27,756 bases of DNA from a virus: IMG/VR virus record IMGVR_UViG_3300047548_001191, positions 1 to 27,756 of that record; one strand, written 5' to 3'. The notes beneath the pieces were generated by a model. The model was given only the letters and a program-made list of their open reading frames with translations. It was not told where the DNA came from and made no database searches. Numbering within the stretch: position 1 is the stretch's first letter; every line of letters starts with the position of its first letter. Both the position numbers and the translations under genes were made by a program. Shown piece after piece: positions 19,524 through 27,674 of this stretch.

Positions 19524-19775
19524 ATGGCAACAGCAGACACGCCAAAACCGGATAGCGCAACCAGATTGGTTGCTAACTCTATTGCTCCTGTGTGTCGCAG
19601 GGTAAAGATAATGGCAGCGCAACAGGTTCACAGGGGCAACGATGGAACATTGCAGGAGTTCCTGAACTATGTTCTGCTCGGCTTGTCTCAAGAGAAGCAG
19701 GAAGTAGTTGATAAATACTTTGATCGCGGTGAAGCCATCTGGCAAGAAATGCTTGCCGGAAAGATTACCAAATGA
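19524..19775 (+). CDS. Putative regulator, rightward gene next to attP
   Basis: 83 residues from ATG 19524, with AGAGGT 7 nt upstream; the frame to 19359 runs through the control region and is rejected. Content: 'MATADTPKPDSATRLVANSIAPVCRRVKIMAAQQV' then 'GTLQEFLNYVLLGLSQEKQEVVDKYFDRGEAIWQEML'. Two long helices; no clear HTH. It is one of only two plus-strand genes and is controlled by the palindromic region just before it, a position usually held by a repressor or excisionase-type gene. Its identity is open. Confidence 0.6.
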   Translation: MATADTPKPDSATRLVANSIAPVCRRVKIMAAQQVHRGNDGTLQEFLNYVLLGLSQEKQEVVDKYFDRGEAIWQEMLAGKITK

Positions 19776-19776
19776 T

Positions 19777-19853
19777 AACAGTTCACTCGGTAGGGCTTAA
19801 AACCCGCTTCGAATCAGAAGGTTGCAGGTTCGAGTCCTGCCGAGTGCACTGTT
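19777..19853 (+). other. attP: 3' fragment of tRNA-Arg(TCG), with flanking inverted repeat
   Basis: 19807-19848 is the 3' half of a tRNA: anticodon loop CTTCGAA (19807-19813), stem TCAGA, variable AGGTT, T arm GCAGG-TTCGAGT-CCTGC, acceptor CGAGTGC and discriminator A, with no CCA. The 5' half is missing. Integrases commonly cross over in such a block, whose identity restores the host tRNA. AACAGTtCACTCGG (19777-19790) mirrors CCGAGTGcACTGTT (19840-19853) with one mismatch, so the fragment lies inside a 14-bp inverted repeat. It is 72 bp before the integrase gene. Confidence 0.75.
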
Positions 19854-19924
19854 AGATCGCCTTTATTTTGTGTTCTATATCGTCTCTTGAACAGATGACA
19901 GTTGAAATCTGACAAGAGAATAAA

Positions 19925-21112
19925 ATGGTAGGCTACCAAAGAATCGTCGAATTTACCGTTATGGGACGCAACAAGATCGCTATGCCGAACTACCTTCTGC
20001 ACCGGCCAACAGGCCAGGCAAGGGTGATTATGAACGGTCGCACAATATATCTTGGTAAGTATGGTAGTCCAGAAAGTCAGGCAAAATATCAACAAATTCT
20101 GGCACACGTTATGGCTGTAGGCGATTTGCCGGTCATACCGGAAGAATCGATTCTCATTGCTAACCTCGCTGCCCAGTATATCGCCGCACTCAGGCATGAC
20201 AATAAAACCGAATCCAACGAACCAGACCAGCAGGAGCGTGGACTGCGAGAACTGGTATTATTGTTTGGTACTCTACCAGCGGAAGACTTCACCCCGAGTA
20301 AACTGATCGCACTGAGAGCCAAGTGGATTAACAAGCCGCTCGCAAGAGCGACCGTGAATATGTATCACAGCTATGTGATCCGCTGCTTCCAGTGGGGAGT
20401 GGAACAAGAGCTGGTGCCGGCCGATGTCTGGGTCACACTGAAATCAGTTCGCAGGGTCACGGAGTCGAAAGTCATGAAACCGAGAAAGCTGGTTGAGCCG
20501 GTGGCATGGGAGTCTGTGGAGGCGATTCGCCCGTTTGTCTCGTCGGTCGTCTGGGATGCGGTGCAGGTGCAGTGGCTCACCGGAATGCGGGCGTCGGAGG
20601 TGCTGACCATGACACCGGGCCAGATCGACCGCTCAGACTGGAGCTATCGGCCATCAAGGCATAAGACCGGGTATCGGGGCAAGAAGCGGGTCGTTTTCCT
20701 CGGGCCGCAAGCCCAGAAGATCATAGCGAACTATCTGGAACGGCCGGATAGTTCACCCCTGTTTTCGCCCAAAGAAGCTCAGGCAGAGCGACTAAGGACG
20801 ATGCGGGAGCGACGCAAGAGCAAAGTGCAGCCATCGCAGATAGACCGATCCAAAGACGATCCGCAGAAGACACCGGGCGACCAATATACGGCCGCTTCTT
20901 ATGGAAAAGCGATCCGAAAAGCTTGCAAACGCGCGGGAATTGAACCGTGGGGCACGCACCAGCTTCGACATGCGGCTGCAACCCGGTTCAGGCAAAGCTA
21001 CGGGCTGGACGCAACGCAGGCGGCACTTGGGCATTCGCACGCAAAAGTCACCGAGATCTATGCCGACCTGGATCTTTCGAAGGCTCGCAAGATTGCCGAC
21101 GAGATCGGTTAG
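19925..21112 (+). CDS. int: Tyrosine recombinase integrase
   Basis: 395 residues from ATG 19925; ATG 19961 is an alternative. The N-terminal domain includes an arm-type part (RPTGQARVIMNGRTIYLGKYGSPES). The catalytic domain has R222 (TGMRASEVL), K247 (HKTG), H345-x-x-R348 (HQLRH), H370 (LGHSH) and the nucleophile Y379 (EIYAD). All active-site residues are present. It would recombine attP with the host tRNA-Arg gene. Its stop overlaps that of the minus-strand gene 21109-21357 by four bases. The N-terminal layout reminds me of integrases from Planctomycetes. Confidence 0.93.
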   Translation: MVGYQRIVEFTVMGRNKIAMPNYLLHRPTGQARVIMNGRTIYLGKYGSPESQAKYQQILAHVMAVGDLPVIPEESILIANLAAQYIAALRHDNKTESNEPDQQERGLRELVLLFGTLPAEDFTPSKLIALRAKWINKPLARATVNMYHSYVIRCFQWGVEQELVPADVWVTLKSVRRVTESKVMKPRKLVEPVAWESVEAIRPFVSSVVWDAVQVQWLTGMRASEVLTMTPGQIDRSDWSYRPSRHKTGYRGKKRVVFLGPQAQKIIANYLERPDSSPLFSPKEAQAERLRTMRERRKSKVQPSQIDRSKDDPQKTPGDQYTAASYGKAIRKACKRAGIEPWGTHQLRHAAATRFRQSYGLDATQAALGHSHAKVTEIYADLDLSKARKIADEIG

Positions 21113-21357
21113 GGCTGTCGGTTCTCTTGGATGTACCTGATTTCGTCTTGCAGCTTGCGAATTTCGACACGAAGATCACTCTCGATAGTGTCGCGGCGAA
21201 CCTTTTCAGCTTTTCCTGCTTCAACGAGACTGGCAATTATGTTGTGGCATTCCTTGATCGTTTTACGATGGATTGTCAGCTCTGCGTTCTTGGCGCGAGC
21301 AAACACGATATCGTTGCCACACTCAGGGCATTTAACTTTTACTTGCGATTTGCTCAT
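21109..21357 (-). CDS. Small zinc-finger/coiled-coil protein
   Basis: 82 residues from ATG 21357. N-terminal 'VKCPECGNDIVF' gives one CxxC pair. The rest is a helix with heptad pattern ('IKECHNIIASLVEAGKAEKV', 'DTIESDLRVEIRKLQDEIRYIQ'). A dimerising zinc-knuckle protein is likely, with a possible third ligand at C37. Convergent with the integrase and overlapping its stop. It may be co-transcribed with the 33-aa ORF at 21381-21482. Function unknown. Confidence 0.7.
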   Translation of the reverse strand: MSKSQVKVKCPECGNDIVFARAKNAELTIHRKTIKECHNIIASLVEAGKAEKVRRDTIESDLRVEIRKLQDEIRYIQENRQP

Positions 21358-21380
21358 TTGCGTAACTTTTCCGGTGGTAA

Positions 21381-21482
21381 TTACGCGCCGGGCAGGTGAT
21401 CATCTTGAGCCTGTTCCGGCACGCCCTTGAGATGCGGCTGAACGATGTGAGTCGCTCCGCCCTTTGGATACTGGTTATCCAC
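21381..21482 (-). CDS. Short ORF, 33 aa
   Basis: GTG 21482 after TTAGG (spacing only 4 nt), ending TAA at 21381. Peptide begins MDNQYPKGGATHIVQPHL and is proline- and histidine-containing. A good promoter (21523-21551) and a GTTAATAC-type element lie upstream, as for other minus genes here, but the ribosome site is weak and the length gives little statistical support. Confidence 0.4.
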   Translation of the reverse strand: MDNQYPKGGATHIVQPHLKGVPEQAQDDHLPGA

Positions 21483-21504
21483 CGAACCTAAGAGATTGCG
21501 TTTA

Positions 21505-21515
21505 GTATTAACCAG
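21505..21515. promoter_or_regulatory. GTTAATAC-family element
   Basis: GTATTAACCAG on the plus strand, just downstream of the -10 of the minus promoter. A related palindrome, GGATA-CTGGT-TATCC, lies at 21466-21480. Confidence 0.5.
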
Positions 21516-21522
21516 TGCCCAA

Positions 21523-21551
21523 AGTATAATTAGGCGACGACGCAGCGTCAA
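21523..21551 (-). promoter_or_regulatory. Sigma70-type promoter
   Basis: Minus strand TTGACG (21546-21551), 17-nt spacer, TATACT (21523-21528). It sits between the end of the tail gene at 21563 and the small genes at 21482 and 21357, which it would drive. Confidence 0.6.
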
Positions 21552-21562
21552 TGAGTCGATTG

Positions 21563-23647
21563 CTATATTTTAACAGTTGTTCCATGAACAAAACTGCCGC
21601 CTGTATAACTGACCGTTAGAATAGCCCTGAAAATATTTTCATCTTGAGTGTCGTAGGTGTGATCAAAAGCATCTGACGTTATGCCGGTGTCGGTAGAGCC
21701 ATCGCCGTAATCAACTGAATGCGTCGTTCCTGATGGCTTTACGGCTGTCCAGACAACACGGAAATAAACCTTGCGAAACCGCGTGCCTGTGATGTTTGTA
21801 ACTGCCAGAAACGCTTTAGGTAATGGCGAGTTGGCATAAGTGCCAAACGGCATAGCCACAAGGCTCGCGCTAAAATCGTCAGTTACTTGGTCGGTGCTGT
21901 TAATCTTTGAAAATAGAATGGCGTTATTGTAATTTTCAGAGACTGGAAAGCCTAAGCCACCGGCGGCATTTCCGCCCCAAAACTGGCAACCAATAATCTG
22001 ATCATTGTAGTGGAAAGTCAGGTGAATCCATGCAATTCGGTCAACAGTTTCACTGAACGTAAAGACGAATCCCGGATTGTTGGCGTATGTCGGTGGATCG
22101 TTAAACGGCGGCCCTGATGGCCCTTCATGCACCGTCTGGCGTTCGGTGGCCGTTACTTCGACGATTTCATCAGGTGGCGTGTGCGTGGTGCCGATGTTGA
22201 CTTTGAAGATGTCTGGCCTTGATGGCAGTGAATCGTCTTCCAGTTTATACCAGACCTTTGCACGGGCCTTCAGATTATATCGGTCAGGTGCGCCAAGCGT
22301 TGTATCAGACCAGTTGCCGAAATTGTAATGATGAAATCCAGTCCATTCCAAGCTGCTGCCGTATGTGGTTGTGCCGTTGGCAGTAGTGTATTGTGGTGTG
22401 AAGTCGCCCAGCGGGTCGCCATCGTCATAGGCGAACGGTGCCGAGTTTTCTTTCCATACCATTGTCATGCCGCCGGGGAACGTTCCAGAATTGAACGAGT
22501 CGGCTGTCTTGATGGCGTGGTCTGCCATGTGAGCCAGCCAGCCTAACGGCCTTATTCTGATCGCTCGCAGGCCATCCAAAACGATAAAGTTGTCAGTGCC
22601 TGGTATGATTGAAATGTCGGCACTTGAGTTGTCTGACAAAAGCGATCCAGACGACGCCCAATCAGGTATGGCTTGCGTGGTTCCTTTCAGCCTGGCCTTA
22701 CATGCTGACCGTAGCTCAAAATTCATTCGGCAATTGTTTGATGTATTGGCATCGCCGTAAAGATACGTCATTCGAATCGGGCCTGGTTCGGTCAGGTATC
22801 GTGGATAGTATGGCGAACCAGTGCCGATATCAGGGTCGCGCGTGCCGTAAAGATAGCCGCCAAATGTGGTCAATCCGAGAAACAGATTGCCGATCGGCTT
22901 CAGGTTATTTGTCGTGTCCCATTCATTAACGACATCGCCCCACGATGATCTGTTTGTTATGTCTCTCTCATCGTTGGCCGTGTTATTGATTCTAACTTCT
23001 GACGTTGACGCGGCTGCCTGAAAATACCAGCCAGACGCGCCCCTGAATTGGCGGGTAACGCCATCGGTATCGATAAACCGTGAGACTCGAAAATCCTGAA
23101 TACTGGCGATTGAATCTTTGTCAACTACACTGGGGTTAATTGTGCCTATTTCCGAATCAAGATAGCCATATTCGAAAATGCCGTGAAATGCAAAAAGCGA
23201 GCAGGGCCAGTTTGGGTCATCCGGCGATTCGCACGCTTCCGACCTCAAAAAAAAAATCCACTGTGAAGTGTCAGGATTCCATTTCGCCGGATATCGTTTT
23301 CCGTTCCCGGTTGCGACGTTTTCATTGTTTAATGAAGTCGCCGGATATTCAACAAATGTCGATGCCTCCCCTGTATCAATCCATACATAGCCAGAAGGCC
23401 CGAAAATTTTGATCTGTCGTTTCCATGAATAAAGTATTTGCGAATCCACAATAATCTTGTCTGTTAGCTGAATCCAGATTAATTCGTCTTCCTGTTGAGA
23501 CTGATCTGGTTGGCTGGTTCTTGACGGCAACTGAAAATTACGCTGGCTCTGCGATGCAAGCTGGTTGATTGCAAGATTGGTGAGCTGGTCACGGGATCGC
23601 TTCAGCTCGCTTTCGACATTGACCATCCAGCCTTCATTCGGCCCCAT
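21563..23647 (-). CDS. Tail/fibre protein with C-terminal PKD-like domain
   Basis: 694 residues from ATG 23647, with AAGGGGG 5 nt upstream. The N-terminal 60 residues are helical and Gln-rich (SELKRSRDQLTNLAINQLAS). The body is beta-rich with many Asp/Asn/Gly and Trp. The last 60 residues form a PKD-like Ig fold ('HSVDYGDGSTDTGITSDAFDHTYDT'). Such a layout fits a tail fibre or receptor-facing protein at the end of the tail module. It follows the 819-aa baseplate-like gene after a 10-nt gap. A run of ten T in the coding strand (23247-23256) could slip. Confidence 0.65.
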   Translation of the reverse strand: MGPNEGWMVNVESELKRSRDQLTNLAINQLASQSQRNFQLPSRTSQPDQSQQEDELIWIQLTDKIIVDSQILYSWKRQIKIFGPSGYVWIDTGEASTFVEYPATSLNNENVATGNGKRYPAKWNPDTSQWIFFLRSEACESPDDPNWPCSLFAFHGIFEYGYLDSEIGTINPSVVDKDSIASIQDFRVSRFIDTDGVTRQFRGASGWYFQAAASTSEVRINNTANDERDITNRSSWGDVVNEWDTTNNLKPIGNLFLGLTTFGGYLYGTRDPDIGTGSPYYPRYLTEPGPIRMTYLYGDANTSNNCRMNFELRSACKARLKGTTQAIPDWASSGSLLSDNSSADISIIPGTDNFIVLDGLRAIRIRPLGWLAHMADHAIKTADSFNSGTFPGGMTMVWKENSAPFAYDDGDPLGDFTPQYTTANGTTTYGSSLEWTGFHHYNFGNWSDTTLGAPDRYNLKARAKVWYKLEDDSLPSRPDIFKVNIGTTHTPPDEIVEVTATERQTVHEGPSGPPFNDPPTYANNPGFVFTFSETVDRIAWIHLTFHYNDQIIGCQFWGGNAAGGLGFPVSENYNNAILFSKINSTDQVTDDFSASLVAMPFGTYANSPLPKAFLAVTNITGTRFRKVYFRVVWTAVKPSGTTHSVDYGDGSTDTGITSDAFDHTYDTQDENIFRAILTVSYTGGSFVHGTTVKI

Positions 23648-23657
23648 CGCTGCCCCC

Positions 23658-26117
23658 TTAAATGATCATTGGATCGCGTTCGAGCATTTCGTTGAACGAG
23701 TGGAAGTCGTGCATCGGAACGCCTGCCCTTGGCCGGGCTGTCGTGAATGAAGCCACCGTAAACGGCTTGCGGTTGCCGGGGAATTTGATTTCGCACGCTG
23801 TCATCAGCAGTGAGCAGTCTTCAAGCCCGCTGCCAGCATTGGCCCGGCATGTTTCGTTGGCGGTGATATTGAAAGATTGCAATTTGCCGTTGGAGAGAAC
23901 GCCCGCATAGCTCCACTCGGTGGAAGGAATACCGTCCACCCATGCAAAACCGCCTTGAATTAAGGGCTTTTCCACACTATCCCAGATGTCTTTGGCGAAC
24001 TGGTCGGCCGATGACTGGTCGCGGGCTTCGTACCACTCAGGCAGAGTGACGATCAAATCTCGCTCAATGCCGTATCGTGTTTTGACGGTCGCATTGGATT
24101 CACCAGCGGCAGGCGTCATATTGGCGTCGTAATGCGGATATGCAGCCTCTTGAGTGCCCTCGTAAACCGGGAGCAGCACCTTGATATTGTAAGGCACAAT
24201 CTGGAATGGCTGGTTGGTGGAGTTGCCCGTGCCAGTATCCCAGGGCGGCATCTTGTCTGTATAGGTGCCGTTAGAGCCCGTCACTTCCTGCACGCTGGGC
24301 CGGGAAAGCACAATGAAATTGTTGACCGGGTTAATCCGAAAACCTGCCCAGAATGCCTGATAAGTATAACTGGCCGACGTGCTGTTGGCGACCCGCTGCC
24401 GGTATTCCACCAGACATTCGGGATACCAGACTTTTCGCTGCTGATTCACACCGGCAGAAGTGTTTGAGTTGCCGATCTGGCTGAAATTCAGGCCATCAAC
24501 CGGGGTCGGGAAAACATTGCCGATCCGCCGAGCCATACCCTTCTGAGTTGTTGTCAGAGGGTTGTTGTTGCTGATGGCGTCGAGATTGATTGTGTATCGC
24601 CGCCATGTGGTCGAACCTTCGCGGGTGTAGCCGTAAAGCTCATAGTCGTAGGTGTAGTAGTTAGTCGAGGCGTTGTAATTGGGCGGTCGATCGACGTTGG
24701 GGTTGGTGGTCAGGATCGACCAGTTGACAGACGCATTGGCTTGAGTGTTCTGGGTGATAAGAAACTCGCCCGAATCCTTGCGGATGATTGAATTGGCGGT
24801 GCCGCCTGTGCCGATTTTCCAGAAGTTGCGATTAATCTTGACTCTGGCTTCGCGACGGGAATCGGTGCCCTTGTCGATCATCGTCAGTTCGTCGGCGAGC
24901 CAGTTTTGCAGGTTGGTGGTGTTGGAGCCGGGCAGGTTGCCGCTGGCGGGAATAATCCGAATCTGGTTGGATGGCAGATTAGCTCCGGTGGCATTGGCAA
25001 ACGTGACATTGCCGACTGAGAGCAGAATCCGGCCCCAGGTGAAATTGGCGTGCTGGAAATTGACTTTGGCCTGCGTGTTGGTGGCACCGGTATAGTCAAA
25101 GAACTCGACCATATTGCCGTTGAATTTGCTGTTGTCGGGCGAATTGTCGAGGTTGTAGGCCGGGTTGTCTCGTGGAATATTCCACTGGCAATAGTAAGGC
25201 ACTACTTTCGGGCCACCGCGAACCAGCACACGGGAATAGCTGCCAAGCGTGGATTTGGTGTAGTTCAGGCCATCGACAATGTTGCTGATCAGGTCGAGAT
25301 TGTAGGGCTGATGGTTGCGAAGGTCAGGGAAGCGGATCGTGCCGTCGGGCTGGATGATGACGCTGAAATTGGGAGCATAAGAATCGAGCGTCTCCTGAAT
25401 GGCTGCGATCACATTGTCGCCCGAGATCCGAAACTCGAAGGGTGGCACAAGCGATATATTGTTCAGGTCAGATTCGGTGGCCCAGGGCAGGGTGGCGGTC
25501 TGGGCTGCGTCGTTGAGCGTAAAGTTCCCGATGCCCTGCTGATTGAGCCGGTAGGCTGTGGCGTAGCTGGTCAGGATCATGCGGATTGCATCGCCGACCG
25601 ACTTGCCGCCGGTGGTCGGCTGATAGTCGTCGAGCAGAGCATTGATGTTGAATCGGACGTTATCGGAGTTGTCGATCGGACTGACGACCGGCACACGTTC
25701 TGCCCGAGCGATCAGGCCGCGAGCTTCGAACGTGTAGGCATACCATGGCGTGCCCGAGTTCTCGGTCGGTCGGCATTCATGCACATTGCCGCAGAAAACG
25801 AGCGGGATATTGGCCTCGCCCGCGGAACTGAAATTAGCGGTCTGGTTTGCCCGGCTGTCAAAATAGATGCGAACTTCCGCCCCTTGCAAGCTCCAGACAT
25901 TATCGGTTGTAACAGTACCGTTAGAGCTGGTCGGGCTCTTTTGTGGCCCCTTGCCAAGCAGCGCGAACTGGGCGGAAGGTGCTCCTGATAGCTGAAATGT
26001 CGATACGGAACTGATCTGAACCCCAAGCAGGCCGGGGTCAAGGCTGGTTGGCGTAAGATTGGCTGGAAGGTTTGCGGTCTGTTGTCTAAAGAAGATCAGC
26101 GGCTTGGGGTAGGCCAT
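23658..26117 (-). CDS. Large tail/baseplate hub-like protein
   Basis: 819 residues from ATG 26117, with GGGAG 10 nt upstream. The N-terminal third has beta-barrel features of tail hub proteins: 'GAEVRIYFDS', 'LVFCGNVHECRPT', 'YTFEARGLIARAERVPVV', then 'SVGDAIRMILTSYATAYRL' and 'ISGDNVIAAIQETLDSY' helices with 'PDGTIRFPDLR'. This order resembles gpD/gp27-type tail-tip hub proteins. The C-terminal half is Asn/Thr-rich with repeated aromatic strands, as in adhesins. Three large genes (27674, 26117, 23647) follow each other with gaps of 3 and 10 nt, so they form one late unit. Confidence 0.65.
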   Translation of the reverse strand: MAYPKPLIFFRQQTANLPANLTPTSLDPGLLGVQISSVSTFQLSGAPSAQFALLGKGPQKSPTSSNGTVTTDNVWSLQGAEVRIYFDSRANQTANFSSAGEANIPLVFCGNVHECRPTENSGTPWYAYTFEARGLIARAERVPVVSPIDNSDNVRFNINALLDDYQPTTGGKSVGDAIRMILTSYATAYRLNQQGIGNFTLNDAAQTATLPWATESDLNNISLVPPFEFRISGDNVIAAIQETLDSYAPNFSVIIQPDGTIRFPDLRNHQPYNLDLISNIVDGLNYTKSTLGSYSRVLVRGGPKVVPYYCQWNIPRDNPAYNLDNSPDNSKFNGNMVEFFDYTGATNTQAKVNFQHANFTWGRILLSVGNVTFANATGANLPSNQIRIIPASGNLPGSNTTNLQNWLADELTMIDKGTDSRREARVKINRNFWKIGTGGTANSIIRKDSGEFLITQNTQANASVNWSILTTNPNVDRPPNYNASTNYYTYDYELYGYTREGSTTWRRYTINLDAISNNNPLTTTQKGMARRIGNVFPTPVDGLNFSQIGNSNTSAGVNQQRKVWYPECLVEYRQRVANSTSASYTYQAFWAGFRINPVNNFIVLSRPSVQEVTGSNGTYTDKMPPWDTGTGNSTNQPFQIVPYNIKVLLPVYEGTQEAAYPHYDANMTPAAGESNATVKTRYGIERDLIVTLPEWYEARDQSSADQFAKDIWDSVEKPLIQGGFAWVDGIPSTEWSYAGVLSNGKLQSFNITANETCRANAGSGLEDCSLLMTACEIKFPGNRKPFTVASFTTARPRAGVPMHDFHSFNEMLERDPMII

Positions 26118-26120
26118 AAT

Positions 26121-27674
26121 TTATCGGCTCCCACGAAAACCAGGACGAGTACGCATCCACGCATTGCGTCTGAGTGCCGACTGATGCTGCATAATCATCA
26201 TGCGATTCTGTTGAAACTGGCTGAAAGCCATGTTTTGTTCTTCGTTAAACATCATCATCATGTTTTCGGCTGGCGACATACCGTTAGCCATTCCTGCGGC
26301 TGCATCCTGCATCATACGGTATTGGCCGTAACCTTCCGTGTAAAGCTCTCCCGCTAATTGCTGTGCCTTCGATCGCGGCACGCCACTGGAAAGCAGGTCG
26401 TCAACAATCATTCCTTTAAGGTTGTTCTGCTGCACGGTGCGACCGTTGCCGCGAGCTGCGTTAGCCTGAATACCGCCAAAAGAAGCGGCGATATTCCCAA
26501 CATATCGGTTGCGATTGGCTTGAAAACTCTCCTGCCAAGGCGATTGCGCCTGCTTCTGGGCCTGCTCCAGCGATTTGCCGAACGAATCCATGACAGCATC
26601 CAGCCCCTCGCCATCTTGAGTGTAGCCAGAAAGGATATTGCGGGCCTGGTCGTTGATGGCTTTGATGTCGGCAAAAGGATTGGCGGCGGAAGCCCGAAGC
26701 GACTGAATACGATTGGCGTCAAAAACGCTCATGTTTGAAGAGATGCTGACTGCTGATCTTGCTTCGTCCCGAAGGCTTTGGGGTATCTTGTCGCCGGCCG
26801 TTTCAAGAGCCCTTCTGGCGTCCCCATCGCCCGAGAGCGTTTTCTGAATCAGAGTGGCATACTTGCCAAGATCGCCCGGCCCCAGATTGAGTTCCGCCTG
26901 CTGCCTGTAGTCGCTAGCTTGCGGATTAAATTTGCCTGTGCCGCTCAGGAGATAGTTTATTGCAGAGCTTGTGCCTGGAAATCTTGGGATATTATAAGTG
27001 TTTGCATCAAAAAGCCGCTTGGCTTCTGCTTGAATTTCTTCTTCCGATGACTTGGCAGCATTGCGGATTAACTGGCCAGTAAAGTCGCCACCCAGATCGA
27101 GCCCGGCGACGTTTCGCCCCTTGGCCATTTCCTGTGGCGACATGGCGTTGATTATGGATGCGATTTCGGAGTTTGATACATCAGCCCCCGCTGCACGCTG
27201 GGAACCAGCCAAAGCCTTTGCGCTTTCGGCCATGTATTGTCGCCCAAGGGCTGATTCCTGCCCGTACTTGTTGATGTAATAAGAAGCGTCGGACGCCTGC
27301 TGTTGCAGCTTCTCTGCACGGGATCGGTCGGCGATGCCAAAAAGACTGTTTTCTCGACTGCCCAAGTCGTAGCCGAAATACTTGGCGATTGGTTCGCGGT
27401 TTTCGTATGCAACAAGCCCTGCTGTTGCGCCCAAAGCGGTATAGCCCGCAAGATTTTGGGCCATCACAGGCGACATGCCGAGCGTCGAGCCGAGCCCCTG
27501 AGCCATAAACGGCAGATTGTTTAATACCCCGCGAAAGCCGGAGTAATACAAGTCTTCGAGGCCGTAGCCGAGCGACTGAATACCAACTACACGCTGCCAG
27601 TCTGCAAGCCGTTTCTGCCGCAATTGCTCTTGGGACAGGCGATTGTCCGAGCCATCGAGATTCTGTTCCGACAT
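26121..27674 (-). CDS. Virion protein of the tail module (may extend past the right edge)
   Basis: 517 residues from ATG 27674, preceded by AGG at 5 nt. The frame stays open for 27 more codons to the window edge (reading NNAASASGLGRSRV), so the real start could lie outside. The N-terminal part is polar (DNRLSQEQLRQKRLADWQ), then a hydrophobic stretch (PVMAQNLAGYTALGATAGLVAY) and a long Gln/Ala-rich helical body (KSLEQAQKQAQSPWQESFQ) ending RPGFRGSR. Composition suits a tape-measure or ejection-type protein. Exact role unproven. It precedes the hub gene by 3 nt. Confidence 0.6.
   Translation of the reverse strand: MSEQNLDGSDNRLSQEQLRQKRLADWQRVVGIQSLGYGLEDLYYSGFRGVLNNLPFMAQGLGSTLGMSPVMAQNLAGYTALGATAGLVAYENREPIAKYFGYDLGSRENSLFGIADRSRAEKLQQQASDASYYINKYGQESALGRQYMAESAKALAGSQRAAGADVSNSEIASIINAMSPQEMAKGRNVAGLDLGGDFTGQLIRNAAKSSEEEIQAEAKRLFDANTYNIPRFPGTSSAINYLLSGTGKFNPQASDYRQQAELNLGPGDLGKYATLIQKTLSGDGDARRALETAGDKIPQSLRDEARSAVSISSNMSVFDANRIQSLRASAANPFADIKAINDQARNILSGYTQDGEGLDAVMDSFGKSLEQAQKQAQSPWQESFQANRNRYVGNIAASFGGIQANAARGNGRTVQQNNLKGMIVDDLLSSGVPRSKAQQLAGELYTEGYGQYRMMQDAAAGMANGMSPAENMMMMFNEEQNMAFSQFQQNRMMIMQHQSALRRNAWMRTRPGFRGSR

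Noticed and set aside
19791-19848. tRNA-Leu(TAA) reading of the att fragment (GGG-CTTAAAA-CCC plus a CTTC/GAAG variable arm)
   Set aside because: The loop CTTCGAA, 3' stem TCAGA, variable AGGTT and T arm fit class I tRNA-Arg(TCG) spacing exactly. The Leu reading has only a 3-bp anticodon stem and no D arm.
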